Shown: piece after piece, positions 1-12,200 of the stretch | How positions within the stretch are numbered: position 1 is the first letter of the stretch | Layout: every line of letters begins with the position of its first letter | From: Vicia villosa | Taxonomy: Eukaryota; Streptophyta; Magnoliopsida; Fabales; Fabaceae | Assembly: GCF_029867415.1 (NCBI RefSeq) | Contig: NC_081183.1 | Coordinates: forward strand, 188,195,247 to 188,259,246 | DNA: 64,000 bases | Reading direction: 5' to 3' | Notes under the pieces: model-generated | What the model saw: the letters and a program-made list of their open reading frames with translations, nothing else | The model's database searches: none | Told to the model about the DNA's origin: nothing | Position numbers and translations under genes: made by a program

Positions 1-552
1 AACGTTCCACTGAAGGTGAGCTACCAACGTTCCACTGGAGGTAGAAAAGAGATATACCTCCGTGCCATTGATGATAAAATATACCATCGTTCCACTGATG
101 ATATGAAAGAGATATACATCGACGTACCACTGACGATGAAGATATAACAAGATACACCAACGTTCCACTGAAGGTGAGCTACCAACTCAATAGTTGAAGG
201 TAGAAGAAAATTGAATTACCGTCTCAATGGTTGACGATAAACTACCAACTCAATAGTTGAAGGTAGAAGAAAATTGAATTACCGCTTCAATGGTTGACGA
301 TAAACTACCAACTCAATAGTTGAAGGTAGAAGAAAATTGAATTACCGCCTCAATGGTTGACGATAAACTACCAACTCAATAGTTGAAGATAGAAGAAAAT
401 TGAATTACCGCCTCAATGGTTGACGATAAAGTACCAACTCAATAGTTGAAGGTAGAAGAAAATTGATTTACCGCCTCAATGGTTGACGATAAACTACCAA
501 CTCAATAGTTGAAGGTAGAAGAAAATTGAATTACTGCCTCAATGGTTGACGT
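1..552 (-). repeat. Tandem array in the 3' region of element A (63-bp units)
   Basis: Six units start at about 183, 246, 309, 372, 435 and 498, a strict 63-bp period. Diverged earlier units with the core GTTCCACTGA fill 1-182. Each 63-bp unit contains two short hairpins in the minus (sense) strand: one with arms UACC/GGUA outside AACU/AGUU, and one with arms like UAUCGUC/GGCGGUA. Tandem arrays in this position are described for Tat-lineage elements, where the 3' untranslated region is hypervariable. The array may continue past the window start. Confidence 0.85.
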
Positions 553-3246
553 AAGCTGCTGAGAACAATAAGTTGCCGCTAAGAATAGGGATCAACTTCT
601 TCTTTAATCAAGGACATGGCTTGAGAAAAGGAACTGGATGCAAACTGTCACTTACACTGAAGCGACTTACCATTTGCTGAGCTTCTTCCATTTGGAATCA
701 AGAAGTTCATAAAGCCTGAGAGATTATCACTTGCTGTGAAGATAAGATTGATATGTAGAGACACACAAACTTTCTCAAATAAAGAGGCTTCCATTTGTTG
801 TCAACCAAAACATGATGAGGACAGAACCTGCCCCTTGCTTTCAAGTACAAATTCCAACGGAGTGCAATAACAACACTGCTGGAAAATAAATCTTTCAATA
901 TCTGATAGGAACATCAATCACAAACGAATTCTCCATTATTGAGGAAAGCAGAATCCTCAAGAGGTGCAAAATAAATGCCTCCTCAACCTAGGTTTCCCAG
1001 CCTAGAGAGGTTCAAAATAGTATTGCAAGAGACCAAAGTTCAACTCCAAGAACAAACTGGATAGAAACGGTCAAACAAAGCTTTGCCCCTTGAGGAATAA
1101 ACTCAACTGGGGATTAATTCCATCCTGACAAATGAGCTGAGGAGGAACACCGAAGCAAAATTCTTCCACGAGGAACAAACTCAGTGGGGATTATCAATCT
1201 CTGCAAGGAATTTACAAATCATCTTCTTCTTATCAAAAAGATTGGACAACACATCAAGCTCTATTATGGGGAATCAGAGAAAATTTCTTTGGAGAAAATC
1301 ACCATTCCGAACTTGCAGAGGAACTAAGAAGTAAACATCAAAGCAAACAAGTTAACATGCGGGGAATTTTAGTTCAAAACTCAACACAAGGTGAGAAAGG
1401 AAACCCAACAGTCAACTTCTGTCTCAAAACTTCTTGGTAGAGAGTGACATACTCTGGATTGCTCATGGCAACGACCTTTGTACTTCAAGCCAATGAGGTG
1501 ATCAAGGTAACTTTTGATTCACAACTTGTCCCAGACTACATGGTCTATGAGAGGGATCCCTTCAAGAGGGTTCAGGGAGATTCTTGGCAGCATAAAGAAT
1601 TGGAATAATCTTCCCCAGATCAACAGATTCTTGGAGAGATTCGTCAAATCTCGATGTAAATGCCCCAGATTGACTGTACTTGGAACATTCCTTTGTTCGG
1701 CAGAGTCTTCAAGCTTTGCCCCATAATGATAATCAAACTTGCAAAAGCATTATACTGGGAAAACAACATGCCCCTGGCAATGTTTTAGTTTTCTACTGAT
1801 GATCAGATGTAAACTTCCTGGATGTCAAACAAATGTTTACAAGCAGAAAAATGTTTATTCTGAGAATGATAATGAAAATGCAACAATTATGTAAGTCTTG
1901 AAGTTTCAAAAAGATGTCACAAAACCTTGTGAATGAATCACTAGTTAAGAGATGACATTGATTTTTTTTTATGCATATGATACCAACACCAGTTTTCAGC
2001 ATAACCGATAGGAGTCAGGAACGCTTTCTTGTTTAAGTATGCTTTCGAAATAAACCCTGCTTCAATTAGGACTTTTGAGGGTTGTAACGTGGCCTGGTTC
2101 ACGGTTTTCAAAAAAAGGTTTTTAGGCTCAAAGTTTATTTAGCCCACCCCATCTTCATGATGTTCTCCAGTCCTATGTTCAGTTAATTCAACATGAGTAT
2201 TCATCTCTCAAAAGGATTTTGTGCCATTAAGGACCTAATGAAGCTTTCTTGGAGTAGCAGTCACCCTTTTGTCTTCATTTTTGTATTCACACAGATTTGT
2301 TCACTGTTGAGGACTTTTGCTTTGTAGTCCTTTCTTTTCACTTTTCATTTTTTTTTTATTTTCCCTAACTTTTGCTTAGACTAATTCTTTTGAATTGGTC
2401 GTCCAGCGGGATGCTCTAACTTTTGCCTAAGTCATTTATTTCCAAGTTTCTGACTTAGCGAGCCCTTTTTTTTTTCTTTTCTTCTTTTTTTTTCTTCTTC
2501 TTTTTTTTATTATTTTGATTTGAACAAATCATGTGATATTGACTTTGTCTTGACTTGTTGAGAGGGTTGTGACTGCCTCATTCCTTGGCGGATGGAGGAT
2601 AACCATTGTGGTTTCACATTTTCCAGCCTTTTGACGTGCGATGGATAACCATTGTGGTTTCACATAATCCAACCTTTGATGTGGATATGACGTGATCGAC
2701 CCTTGGATGCACAATCCTTTTTGAAATATGAACACTCGGTCAAATTAACTGAACACTACCCTGCCCCAGGTTAAAAATTAGGGTTTTTTCGTTTAGAAAA
2801 GAAACTCCTACTTCAAGGCTCAAAGGGGTTATCAAGGGATTATCTTCCTTATATCTCCGGTGTTTGGGAATTTGAAACAATGCCTGTACATCATCAGCAG
2901 GGTCTTACTCAAAAGCATACAACCAGAAATTTTTGCGTTTTCAGATCATCATCCTCCCTCCAATCTTTGCATAAGCAAAAGTTTGGCAAAAGCAATTGGC
3001 ATCATAATGCATAAAAACAAATAAACATGAGTGAAACGAATGGATTACTTCAAGATAAACATTATCATTGCATTAGCATTAACATTCAAAAATAAACAAG
3101 TTTCTACATGTAAACAATGCATTGAAAAACAAGAAATATTACAAATGAAAATCAGTAAGAATTCTAAAAAACTGAGAAAAATCTCTCCATCAGGACATAT
3201 GCTGAACGAAACATCTTTCGAACTTCAGGCTACCATCAATAGTGAT
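553..3246 (-). other. Non-coding 3' internal part of element A
   Basis: I see no coding sequence here. It holds AT-rich unique sequence, blocks shared with element B on the opposite strand (around 2080-2110 and 2760-2790), and two near copies of a short GAGGAA-rich segment near 1087-1120 and 1156-1190. Open frames on either strand are short and match no known family. Confidence 0.6.
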
Positions 3247-4000
3247 TCATTCATGCTTTGGAAAAGGATTGAATTGAACAGCAGGACCAACATCTCGGAA
3301 AGCCAAAATACCAGCATGGATTAATCTTTGAACTTCAACCTTGAGAGGCCATCAATCCTCTAAGCCATGTCCAGGAGCATTCTGATGAAAAGCACAAGTG
3401 GCGTCAACTTTGTACCACTAAGGGAGTTTCTCGGGAACAGGAGGCGGTGACCTTATTTGAACCAAATTCTTAAGAACCAAAGCAGGGTACAATTCTATGT
3501 AAGTCATGGGGATGGGATCAAAATTCCCCTTTTGAGATTGATTTTGCTCGTTCGGTGGAGGAGCTCGATGACGAGTACTCTGCTGATAATCTGGAATCGC
3601 ATGAACTGAATTGGATACAGGAATGACATAGGAAACATGCTGATGTTGATGATGGTTAACTCCTCTGATTCTCTTCTTTGAAAAGTCATTACCAAACTTC
3701 TTCACACTACCAGCTGAGTTACCTCCTTCAAGCAAATATTCCTTTCGGACATCCTTTTCTAGAAGCGCTTTCATATCCACTTCTCCATGGGAGTCAGTAG
3801 GTGTACGGACTACTATCCCCTTAGGAAAGGATGAGTTTTGAGTTTCAAGAAAGACCTTTGCCACCTTTTCTTCCTTCATAGGAGGATTGACTTGGGAAAC
3901 AACTAGAACCTCAACCAGAGCAGTCAGATGCTCCATACCAGCCTTTCAAAATAACCACCTCTTTGCGGAGTTCAAGAATCTCTTGTTTGATGCATTCCAT
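3247..4000 (-). pseudogene. gag remnant of element A, frameshifted and with stops
   Basis: Starting at 4000 on the minus strand, a short helix-forming segment rich in E, K and L is read, then the frame shifts near 3940 into a 172-residue open stretch (3936-3418). That stretch ends with a proline-rich segment like the linker ahead of the zinc motif in the element C gag (both contain DP-x-PM). Past an in-frame TAG, a CAFHQNAPGH motif follows (C-x2-H-x5-H), then a TGA where the fourth zinc ligand (Cys) is expected. A basic helix and a terminal stop follow at 3247. No capsid core of the usual Ty3 gag type is seen between helix and zinc motif, as in element B. Clearly not functional. Confidence 0.65.
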
Positions 4001-5021
4001 TTCTTCTTAGCACGAGCGTTGTACTGATGATACCAGGAGAAAGGAAATAAGGCTCTAGAAAAACTTCTTTAGAAAGCAGGACCAAATGTAGAATGATGCA
4101 TGCAATGCAGATGATTTGTTTTTTTTATTATTATTTGAGTTTCAAGGAACTCAAGATATTAACTTGTAAACACTCAAACATTGGACTAAAGCTTTGATTA
4201 AGTTATCATCAAAATCAATCATCCATTTTGGTGGATTAGAATTTTCACCCCATCAACACCCAAGATCCATTGAGTTTGATGTAATTTATGATGTTTACAA
4301 GGAAAGACCTCTAAGTTCCTTGAAAATCAAAAGAATCATGGATGCATGAATGCATGGTTTATGCATCAACCACAACCAAGAGCATGCAAGGTCACATAAG
4401 ATCATAGTTCAAAGGTTTGACGTCACGAGCATGGAGCCATGGGTCCAACCATCCCAAAAGGTATGATCTAAGAAATTTTGTACCTGCCAATCGGGTTCTA
4501 CAAAGGTTCCCAGAGTTTTCAATCTTCTATCGGATACTACCGGCACGCACAATTGCCCATGGGCGCCAATATTATGCTTAAAAAGACCTCGTCTGAGCGT
4601 AGTATCGCATGACAACAAGCTCAAATTGGTACTTGATCTTGTTTCTGCACTACATCCTAAAAAGGCTTAGATGGGTTAAAAAGGTTCTAGGCCATTCAGC
4701 TTCTACGGACACTCACTATTGAAAGTAATAGCGTTATCACGATGGTTCGTAACAACCTCTACTACCTTCCATGAGGCCTCCACTGATTGGGGTTCCACCA
4801 TATGACGCTCATGGTAAGGATTGCTCCTGACATGCGACTATTGGTCTTACCACCTCCTATCTCAAGTTACTCACCAAAGTCCGGGTTAGAACTTTGTCTC
4901 ATCACAGAGGAACCATCGAGCACCAAAAAGAAAAAAGAAAATAAACACTCAAAGCACACAACAATATATACAAATAAAACACACAGACAAACAAAAATAG
5001 GCTTAACACACTTAAAACTGG
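4001..5021 (-). other. Untranslated leader of element A
   Basis: This is the interval between the primer site and the gag remnant in the minus orientation. It is about 1 kb, like the 1.2-kb leader of element B. No coding region is recognised in it. Confidence 0.55.
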
Positions 5022-5039
5022 ATCCCAGTGAAGTCGCCA
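5022..5039 (-). other. Primer binding site of element A (tRNA-Arg type)
   Basis: Minus strand TGGCGACTTCACTGGGAT starts six bases after the LTR end. It shares the TGGCGACT start and the CTGGG core with the primer sites of elements B and C, which I assign to tRNA-Arg from published descriptions of Ogre. It has diverged from the B/C version at several positions. Confidence 0.7.
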
Positions 5040-6930
5040 TTTTTCTGTAGCGGGGAAAATCTGAGATCGAAGCCATAGGATTGACTCGACTCAATATTTC
5101 AGTGAAAGTCACCACCGCGCTTTATTGTTTCCAAAGGAAAAGGGAAAAGAACGAAAAAACCCAAAGTTTGTTTTTTAAAAACAAAAAGAAGAGATCTTAG
5201 GTACGAGTGTTGCTTATACAAGGGGAAGGTTTTAAGCACCCCTCATATCTGTGGTACTCCACATGAACCTTTTTGAAAATCTGTGTCGTGTGTGCTAAAA
5301 AAAAGGGTTTGTTTTATTTTTAAAATAAGCTCGGCAAAGCATTAAGCCTTGTGCCTACATACCTCCTCGGTGCAATGGAGAAGTCAGAGCTAATGTAGTT
5401 CCGCTTTAAAAGGGAAGATGTTTTAAAAATGAATAAACACTTTATCGTCGTCGGAGAGAAATACTCAGCCATTGATCTTGAGCATGAGAACAAACGAGTT
5501 CTTTGCATTGCAAATGAAAGAAGGGCTCCAACTCAGATAAAATCAACGAGTATGCCACTAGCTCTCTCACGCGGAAAAGATCTCATTATATCCATCAATT
5601 TCAAAATCGTAGGGGTATCGCCACTCGGTTTGACAATTAGTCGTGTCTAAACTTTTTAAAGAAAAGGCCACTAAGGGTAAAAGATATTTTTAAAAGAAAG
5701 GTTTTGAAAAGGTTGCAAACATAAGAATGTTTTGGAAAAAGGGAGAAGATTTTGAAAATTAAAGAAGGGGAGGAGATGAAGAGGCTATCCTAATGCGTAA
5801 AATAAAAGCTAAGGAAAAGAACGGTCTAACCGAAGAAGAAGCCAACACTTGACATTATGAGTCAAGGTAGATTTCCCATCCTTTGGACTTATCAATACCA
5901 AACCAAAACATTATCACTTGGGGATCCGGATGAACTTATTATTTTAGCACCACTTTGCATTAAAGACATTAAAATTCTGACGAAAATCGGGCAGAGTAAC
6001 GGCTGTTTTCGGGTAAAATCCTTATATCAATGCCTTGGAATTAACCATCAAGGGCCTTCAAGGAAATACCTGCACATACAAACAGACAACAATCCAATGC
6101 CAGACGGACAGAATAACAGCAGAGTAACAATAGAATAAGGGTCCAGAGGTACTAGGTCCATAAGTCCGAATCTCCAAAATGCTAGGGATAGTAACCAATA
6201 GTCTGAAAGAGAGCCTTAAACGTTTTTTTAGATTTTTGTTATTTATTAGTGTTTTAGCATAAAAGTAAAGTATGGTCCAAGTGGACAAAAAGAAAATAGC
6301 GGAAACATAAACATAGTGTCCAAATGGACAAAGAAAAAATAGCGGAATATAAATGTCCAAATGGACAAAGAGAAAATAGCGAAATGTAAAAATGATGAAA
6401 TGATAAAATAAAGCGATAAAGCGAGAAATATAAAGAGCGGTATAATAAAGTGCGGAAATTAAAGTTAGTTGTTAGATGTTAAAGATAACCATCTTGAAAC
6501 TTGTCAAGTATGTTATCAAAGTTAGTAATAAAGATCGATGGTGAGTGAAGGATGTTCTCGGATTTAAATTCAATGGACATTTATCAGAAGCTTGATAAAA
6601 TCATAGCGACTACATGATAAACCTCCATAAGTCTTAAATCAACCGCATACAATTCTCTTCCATATTTGATCTTTTTTGATTCGGGACGCGAAATATTGCG
6701 CTATGTTAAGCAGATCGCCAAGTGATTTATGTAGAAATCACCCTACAACGAGGCCGGTCAAAACTTTATGTGCTAATGCATGCGAGAGAAATGATATGTA
6801 GACCATTCTCCGAAAGCAATACCGCACGAAAAGAAAATAGGTAACGATCTAGTCTTTACCAAGAATCCATAAGAATTCTCAAGGTGTTAAGACTTTCATC
6901 GATCAAAAGAAAAAAATGAGAAGAAGAAGA

Positions 6931-7182
6931 TAAAATGCATAAAGTAAAATCAACTCACACTATCATTAATATCATTCATCTAATATTATGGATTTGGTCA
7001 TTTCAACCTATCAACATCCTAGATCCAATGATATTAATGAAGTAGAGGAAGAAGAATAAAATGCACAAAAGATAATCAACTCACACTATCATTAATATCA
7101 TTCATCTAATATTATGGATTAGGTCATTTCAAACCTATCAACATCCTAGATCCAATGATATTAATGAAGTGGAGGAAGAAGG
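6931..7182 (-). repeat. 126-bp direct duplication with internal inverted arms in A LTR
   Basis: Two adjacent units with a 126-bp period differ at only a few bases. Inside each unit the 14-mer TCATTAATATCATT is followed, across an AT-rich spacer, by its exact reverse complement, so each unit could fold into a hairpin. It lies downstream of the TATA box, in the transcribed part of the LTR. Confidence 0.75.
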
Positions 7183-7720
7183 AAGCCAAAACAAGCATAA
7201 AAAAGGCAAAAAAAACATTCTGCCTCACTGGAAATCGATTTACCTCTGTAGGAAATCGATTTCCTGAGTGCAGAGTTCAAATTTGGCTTAAAAAAAAGCA
7301 TTAGTGAACATAAAACTTGATCTAGATAAACATACAAATACCTTATGATCACATATCCATTGGAGCACGAATTTTCCACCAAATCACCATCAAATAGGAC
7401 CAATATAGCATCAAAGATGCATCACATACAAGCACAAAAGAATCACATTATGATGGATGAATAAGGATGAAGAAAATTACCAAATCTTGAACAAAACTTA
7501 GATCTACTTCAAGAATCACCAACACAAATCTTGATCTCTCAACAATTGAAGAAAGAAGGGTGAAATGGATGGTGGTTTAGCTCAAAGTTTGTGAGGTTCA
7601 AGATGTGACTCACAAACTTTATGAAAGAAAAAGAGCTTTGGTGAATTTGGTAAGGATGAGAAGAGAAATTGCAAGGGGTTTGTTGGCTCTCAAAGCTTGA
7701 GAAATGAGAGAGTAGAGGTC

Positions 7721-7732
7721 TCTATTTATAGA
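7721..7732 (-). promoter_or_regulatory. TATA box of element A LTR
   Basis: Minus-strand TCTATAAATAGA is a textbook plant TATA box, followed downstream by a pyrimidine-rich stretch. It would place the transcript start near 7690-7700 and make U3 about 0.5 kb long. Confidence 0.6.
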
Positions 7733-8255
7733 ATTGGAGCAAGAGTAGTGGCAAATTGGTCTTTTTGTGTTTGGTAATTAATTTGTGGTTAATTGGTATT
7801 TAAGTGGCATTTAAATGGTAAAAATGGTAAAATGAGGTTTAAGTGGGTTTAATGAAGGGGTTAATTTTGATGAGGTGGAAAATTGGTAAAATGATCAAAT
7901 AAAAAAGGTGTCAAAATGATGTCAAGCTTCCCTCCTTATATTTTTTTGAATTTTGCGCACAGGAAATCGATTTCCCACAGGGGTAAATCGATTTCCACCT
8001 TCAAATTTTCAAAAATTGTTTTCTTGCACTGTTTTGATTTTTGCCCGATCTTTTACCTGTAAAATATAAACAAAAGAGACAAAACACATATTTTTTTGAT
8101 TTTGGTTAGTATAAATAAATAGAAGGCTATAAATGCTCGATAATTCCCCTCAGAGATAATCACAGTATCAAAGATAAAACTTCACAATGGTGCTCTTGAT
8201 TGATGATTGAATGCAATTGATGTATGATCTTAGGGTCAAAAATTGGGATATGACA

Positions 8256-8787
8256 GCGGCTAATTGGCTTCGCCCGGCGGCTCAACGCAGCAACTTTTTC
8301 ACTTTTTTGGTCAGTCAGGCTCGCCCGGCGAGCCCAAAATTCGCCCGGCGAAACACACCAGAAACAGCAAAATTTTCTGCATTGTTTCGCCCATAACTTG
8401 AGAACCGTAACTCCGTTTTGCGCCCGATTCGAAGCGTTGGAAATCTTATTCAATTCTCTATATAAAAATGACAAAATGGAAACCAAATTGATGATTTTTA
8501 TAATCCATATTTTGATCCTTATTCTTTGATGAATTGATTTCGTAGCTCAAAATCGCGAGTTTGAAGCCGTGTCTTCGACACTTTATTGCTCATGCTCCAA
8601 AGACGCCTCAATACCTATAAAATGAATAGAAAACTATCAAATAGTACATAAAAGAATCAAAACACGAGTATAAACAAACTAAACTTATTTACACAAAAGT
8701 TGAGTTTATTCAACCGAAATTAACAACAAAGAGTCAATAAGTGCACTAAAAAGTATATGCAAAAATAGCTACATTTTGCACTTATCG
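8256..8787 (-). repeat. 3' LTR fragment of element E
   Basis: Minus strand begins (T)CGATAAGTGC at 8787 after a GGGAGAGTT purine tract; relatives start TGATAAGTGC, so the terminal T has changed to C. The fragment runs to 8256 and stops at element A. It contains two perfect odd palindromes and a degraded third copy near 8273-8365 (TTCGCC-C-GGCGAA and a longer GGCTCGCC-C-GGCGAGCC), at the place where D and F carry theirs. The TATA box and the rest of the LTR lie on the other side of A. Confidence 0.7.
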
Positions 8788-9213
8788 AACTCTCCCTAAC
8801 TTGAACTTGTTTGTCCCTAAACAAGAATCAACTAACTCAAGGAAACAAACTCAAAAAATCCAAAAATCACGAATCAACAAGTTTTGAGAAAAAGAAACAA
8901 ATGTATGACTCAAATGCAAAATAGTACACACAAAGTAAATATACTTACCACTAACTACGACGACAACCTAAACATGACACAAATGCTAAATACAATTAAT
9001 ATACCAAACATTCTAAAACAACACTAGTTCAAAAATGAATCACACCTAGCACACAATCATCGGTAGATGAAAAACACAAAAGTGGGGTATTTTCACTCAT
9101 CCAACAATCTAGCAAACAAAAAGACTAAATTATGCAACTATCCAAAAATCATGTTGAAAACACAAAGGCAAGAATCACAAGGATTTTTCAAGGTTGTAAT
9201 GTGGCTTGGTTAA
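8788..9213 (-). other. Internal region of element E, left piece
   Basis: Non-coding, A-rich sequence that aligns with the internal regions of D (32878-33292) and F (63205-63630). It ends at the integration point of element C, and the duplicated target GTTAA occupies 9209-9213. Confidence 0.65.
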
Positions 9214-12200
9214 TGTCATACCCCAAATTTGTCCTACCCTTTAATTTCTAACTGGCTTAGGCTTCGCGTTCATGTACATACATCACTTAGGGCATAATCC
9301 ATACCCATGCATTCATATCATAGGTGCTATTCAAGGGCTAGCAAGAAAAAGCTCCGTTGCAAAGAAGTTTGATCAGAGAATGAGAAGACTGAGGTATAAT
9401 CATGTGGTTCTATGTTTATGGAAGCTCCTGGATTGGGGTGTCTCTGCTTCAAATCAGGGCATTGATTAGAGGGTATAAGCTTGCAAATCACCTGGTCCTT
9501 TAAATCAGGGTTTCTTTGACCAAAGTCAACCAGTTGACTTTCTGGTCGACATTTAATCAGAAGTGGCTTCTATGTGTGGAAAACTTCTCATACTGACTGT
9601 GTGGATGTGTTTGTTTGACTGGATGTGGGTGGAAGAGATTTAATCGGGAATTTCATCAATAGTCGGAAAAATCGGAATAGTTGACTTTCGGGTCAAAATC
9701 AGGAGAATTATTCAGATATCGACTTTTGGCGAAAGAATCGGTCAAAGAAGAGTCAAAGAAGTGAATAAAATCAAAAATATTCAAAACTGCCATTTTTGGA
9801 AAATAGTTGAAATTGGAAATTTCTAAAAATAGTAAGTTCTACACTTAGAAAAAATCTTGAGGTTTTTGGAATGAATGAACAGTCAGCTTTGCAGCCTGAT
9901 TACATGTGGATTCAGGTACTATTTTAAGAAATGGTCAACATCAATATTATCCCTCTCATGGAGAAGGACAAGATTGTAGTTGAGTGTTTTTTCATTAGAG
10001 CCATGGATTAAGAGTTATAGAGAGGGAAAGTATGGAAGATAACACTGAAGGCAAGACAAGCTGGGCAGATTCCAAGGCACGCCCACAAGCTTTTTGTCAA
10101 ACAGGTGGCGTGCCAAATCTCAAGCTAGCTTCAGAGGTGTATGAACGCGCTAAGAATGCAAACTCGATATTCATCTCTTCTCCTCCATGCCCTCTATACA
10201 TGGAAACAAGAACCAAGTCAATTGAGTAGGTATTGAATCAATTGTGAAGCTCCAAAGTCATGCCCCTACCAAGTCATGCTCTGCCAAAGATCTGGGCCAG
10301 TATGTAAGGCACAACGTAAGCATATGATCAAGCACATGGCGTGCCATTTTCAAATCCATTTTTCTTTCTCCACAAGTCCCCATATTGAACAAGTTTGGTC
10401 CTAAACTAGCCTTTGCCATGCCCTCTTTCCATTGGTCCAGGATTTACAATAATTGAGAAAGTAGTGATCGAGATATGGAGTCCCTAAATCATGTTCTGAC
10501 TAAGGCCCACTTTGCCAATGTCCGAGGCCTAAGGCAGGTCACGCGTGCAGCCCTTTAGTCAAGATGGAACGGCAAGTTCAGGATCGTTTTCTACCTTTAC
10601 CAAACCTCAATTCAAGATCCTTTGAACATCAAACATCCTACACTCTGTGTCATCTTTAATTAAAGGCCAAGTTTGTGCCATTTAGTGAACTATAGTGAGA
10701 CTTAGAGGTTGATGAAGTTGGTATCATGAATGATGCATGTGAAGCTAGCATGTTGTGAAGCTGCAGTATGCACCAAGCTCCATTTCCATCCAAGCACACA
10801 TTCCTTGTTCACTAAGTGTAGGAAAAAGCTACACTATAGTCCCACTCCAAAAAAATATCACCATAACACTTGTATCTCACTCTATATAAAGCCACCACAT
10901 CACACAATACATACACGGATTCACTCTCAAAATACTCAACTCTCCCATTCTCACATCACTCTCTTCTCTCTACTTCACTCCCTCTCATTCCATCACCACC
11001 GGCCACCCTAACCTCCCCCCTCAACCAACTCCGGCCACCCTAATCTCCCCTCTCAACCAACTCCGGCCACCCTAACCAACTCCCCTAACTACTTCCGGCC
11101 ACCACTTCTCAAACTCAAACTTCAGCATCAATCACGTTCATCTATTGCCATCATGATGCCATACTGAATAAGGTCTTCACCTTCATCGCGAGCTCAAAGC
11201 GTTCAGCCGGCTAAGCTCATTTCACGGTGGCTAGAGAAGCTGTTTAGTGCGCGCTCATGGTTATCACCAGAGACTAGGATTTGTGTAGCTTCCTCTCCAT
11301 ACTGAATCAAGGAACGCTCAGGTATACGTCTGAACTCTTTAAATCTTGCATTCGAACGCTTCAAAACCATCCGCATCTTGTTCAATATATTGTGGTGTAT
11401 GTTAGACCTTGGTGCTGTGAATGAGATTAGTTTTGCGTGTTACGTTTGACGCTTGAATGTCTGATTCGCGTATTTGAGTTCAGTGAAACATAAGGTTCAT
11501 CCTGATATCATTAGCATAAGTTTTGATGAACATACTAGATGTTAGGGTTTTTGATGTACACTCAGTTCTGAGATTTAAACAAGAATCGGTAAAAACTAAT
11601 GCCAGATCCACGATCGGCGCGAAAATCCGAGGCGGATGATGTTATTTTTTTTGATTTCTGGAATTTTGTTCGTGTCTCCGCCGTTGGTGTGGCCGGAGAA
11701 GACGACCGGAGCGTCGCTCCGGCGTCTGCTTCTGTTTCCTGGCACTTCCTTCCGAATGTATACGTGGCAAGTTATTACTAGTCCATTTCCCATTCTATAT
11801 GCTGTCTTGCCCTATTCATATGATTGAACGATGCGTTGCTATATTCTGATTGGCTCAGGCAGTTTTTTGTCTTCTAGTCACTTAACCATAGTGTGACCTA
11901 TTGATGCATAGTCTTCAGCATGTGTGCCACATTAATATCCATAATGAGACCATGTGATAAATAAGTAGTATGCTGTGAGTAGTATGTTGGATGAAATGAA
12001 AGGAAGTATAGTTCATGGACTATGGATACGATGGGCCTGGAATGTTATCACAATTACACCCCTCAATTACTACTGCATGCGCGTCTTACCAGATCTGGGC
12101 CACGATATGCGCTGCCTTTTTTTACACCTCCTAAATTCGAGCCCAAATTGCCTGCTGTTTAAGAATTCAGTTCAAACTCTTTTACTAATTCACCCCTCTA

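Larger units (their letters stand above)
1..8255 (-). mobile_element. Element A: non-autonomous Tat/Ogre-type LTR retrotransposon, partial
   Basis: On the minus strand this reads: LTR start TGTCATATCCC at 8255, LTR end at 5046, a six-base spacer, a tRNA-Arg-like primer site (5039 downward), a broken gag remnant (4000-3247), a long non-coding 3' part, and a 63-bp tandem array at 552-1. The second LTR must lie beyond position 1. No protease, reverse transcriptase, RNase H or integrase motif is visible between gag and the window edge, so the copy looks non-autonomous. Blocks near 2080-2110 and 2760-2790 match, on the opposite strand, blocks of element B near 56385-56420 and 55800-55830, so A and B belong to one group. 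A is inserted in the LTR of element E at 8255/8256. The gag stops and frameshift show it is not recent. Confidence 0.8.
5046..8255 (-). repeat. 5' LTR of element A (3,210 bp)
   Basis: The minus-strand sequence begins TGTCATATCCC at 8255 and ends in GCTACA at 5046, followed by a spacer and primer site. It holds a TATA box at 7721-7732, two clusters of the word GGAAATCGATTTCC or a one-base variant (7226-7262 and 7962-8003), a 126-bp direct duplication at 6931-7182, and three short tandem units around 6271-6375, each with a GTCCA/TGGAC inverted pair. Its partner LTR is outside the window, so its age cannot be read. Confidence 0.75.

Noticed and set aside
1..552. Regular short repeats that could suggest a CRISPR array (also 24735-25400 and 57575-58055)
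   Set aside because: Units are contiguous without unique spacers, they lie inside plant retrotransposons, and no cas genes exist.
3031..3324. 97-residue plus-strand frame
   Set aside because: It overlaps the end of the A gag remnant on the opposite strand and is Lys/Asn-rich by base composition.
10730..11011. 93-residue frame in both C LTRs
   Set aside because: It spans the TATA box and low-complexity CA/CT-rich promoter DNA; composition is that of the repeat, not of a protein.
11596..11827. Several 60-65-residue frames on both strands of the C LTRs
   Set aside because: Overlapping frames on both strands in a locally GC-rich patch, identical in both LTRs because the LTRs are identical; no evidence of coding.
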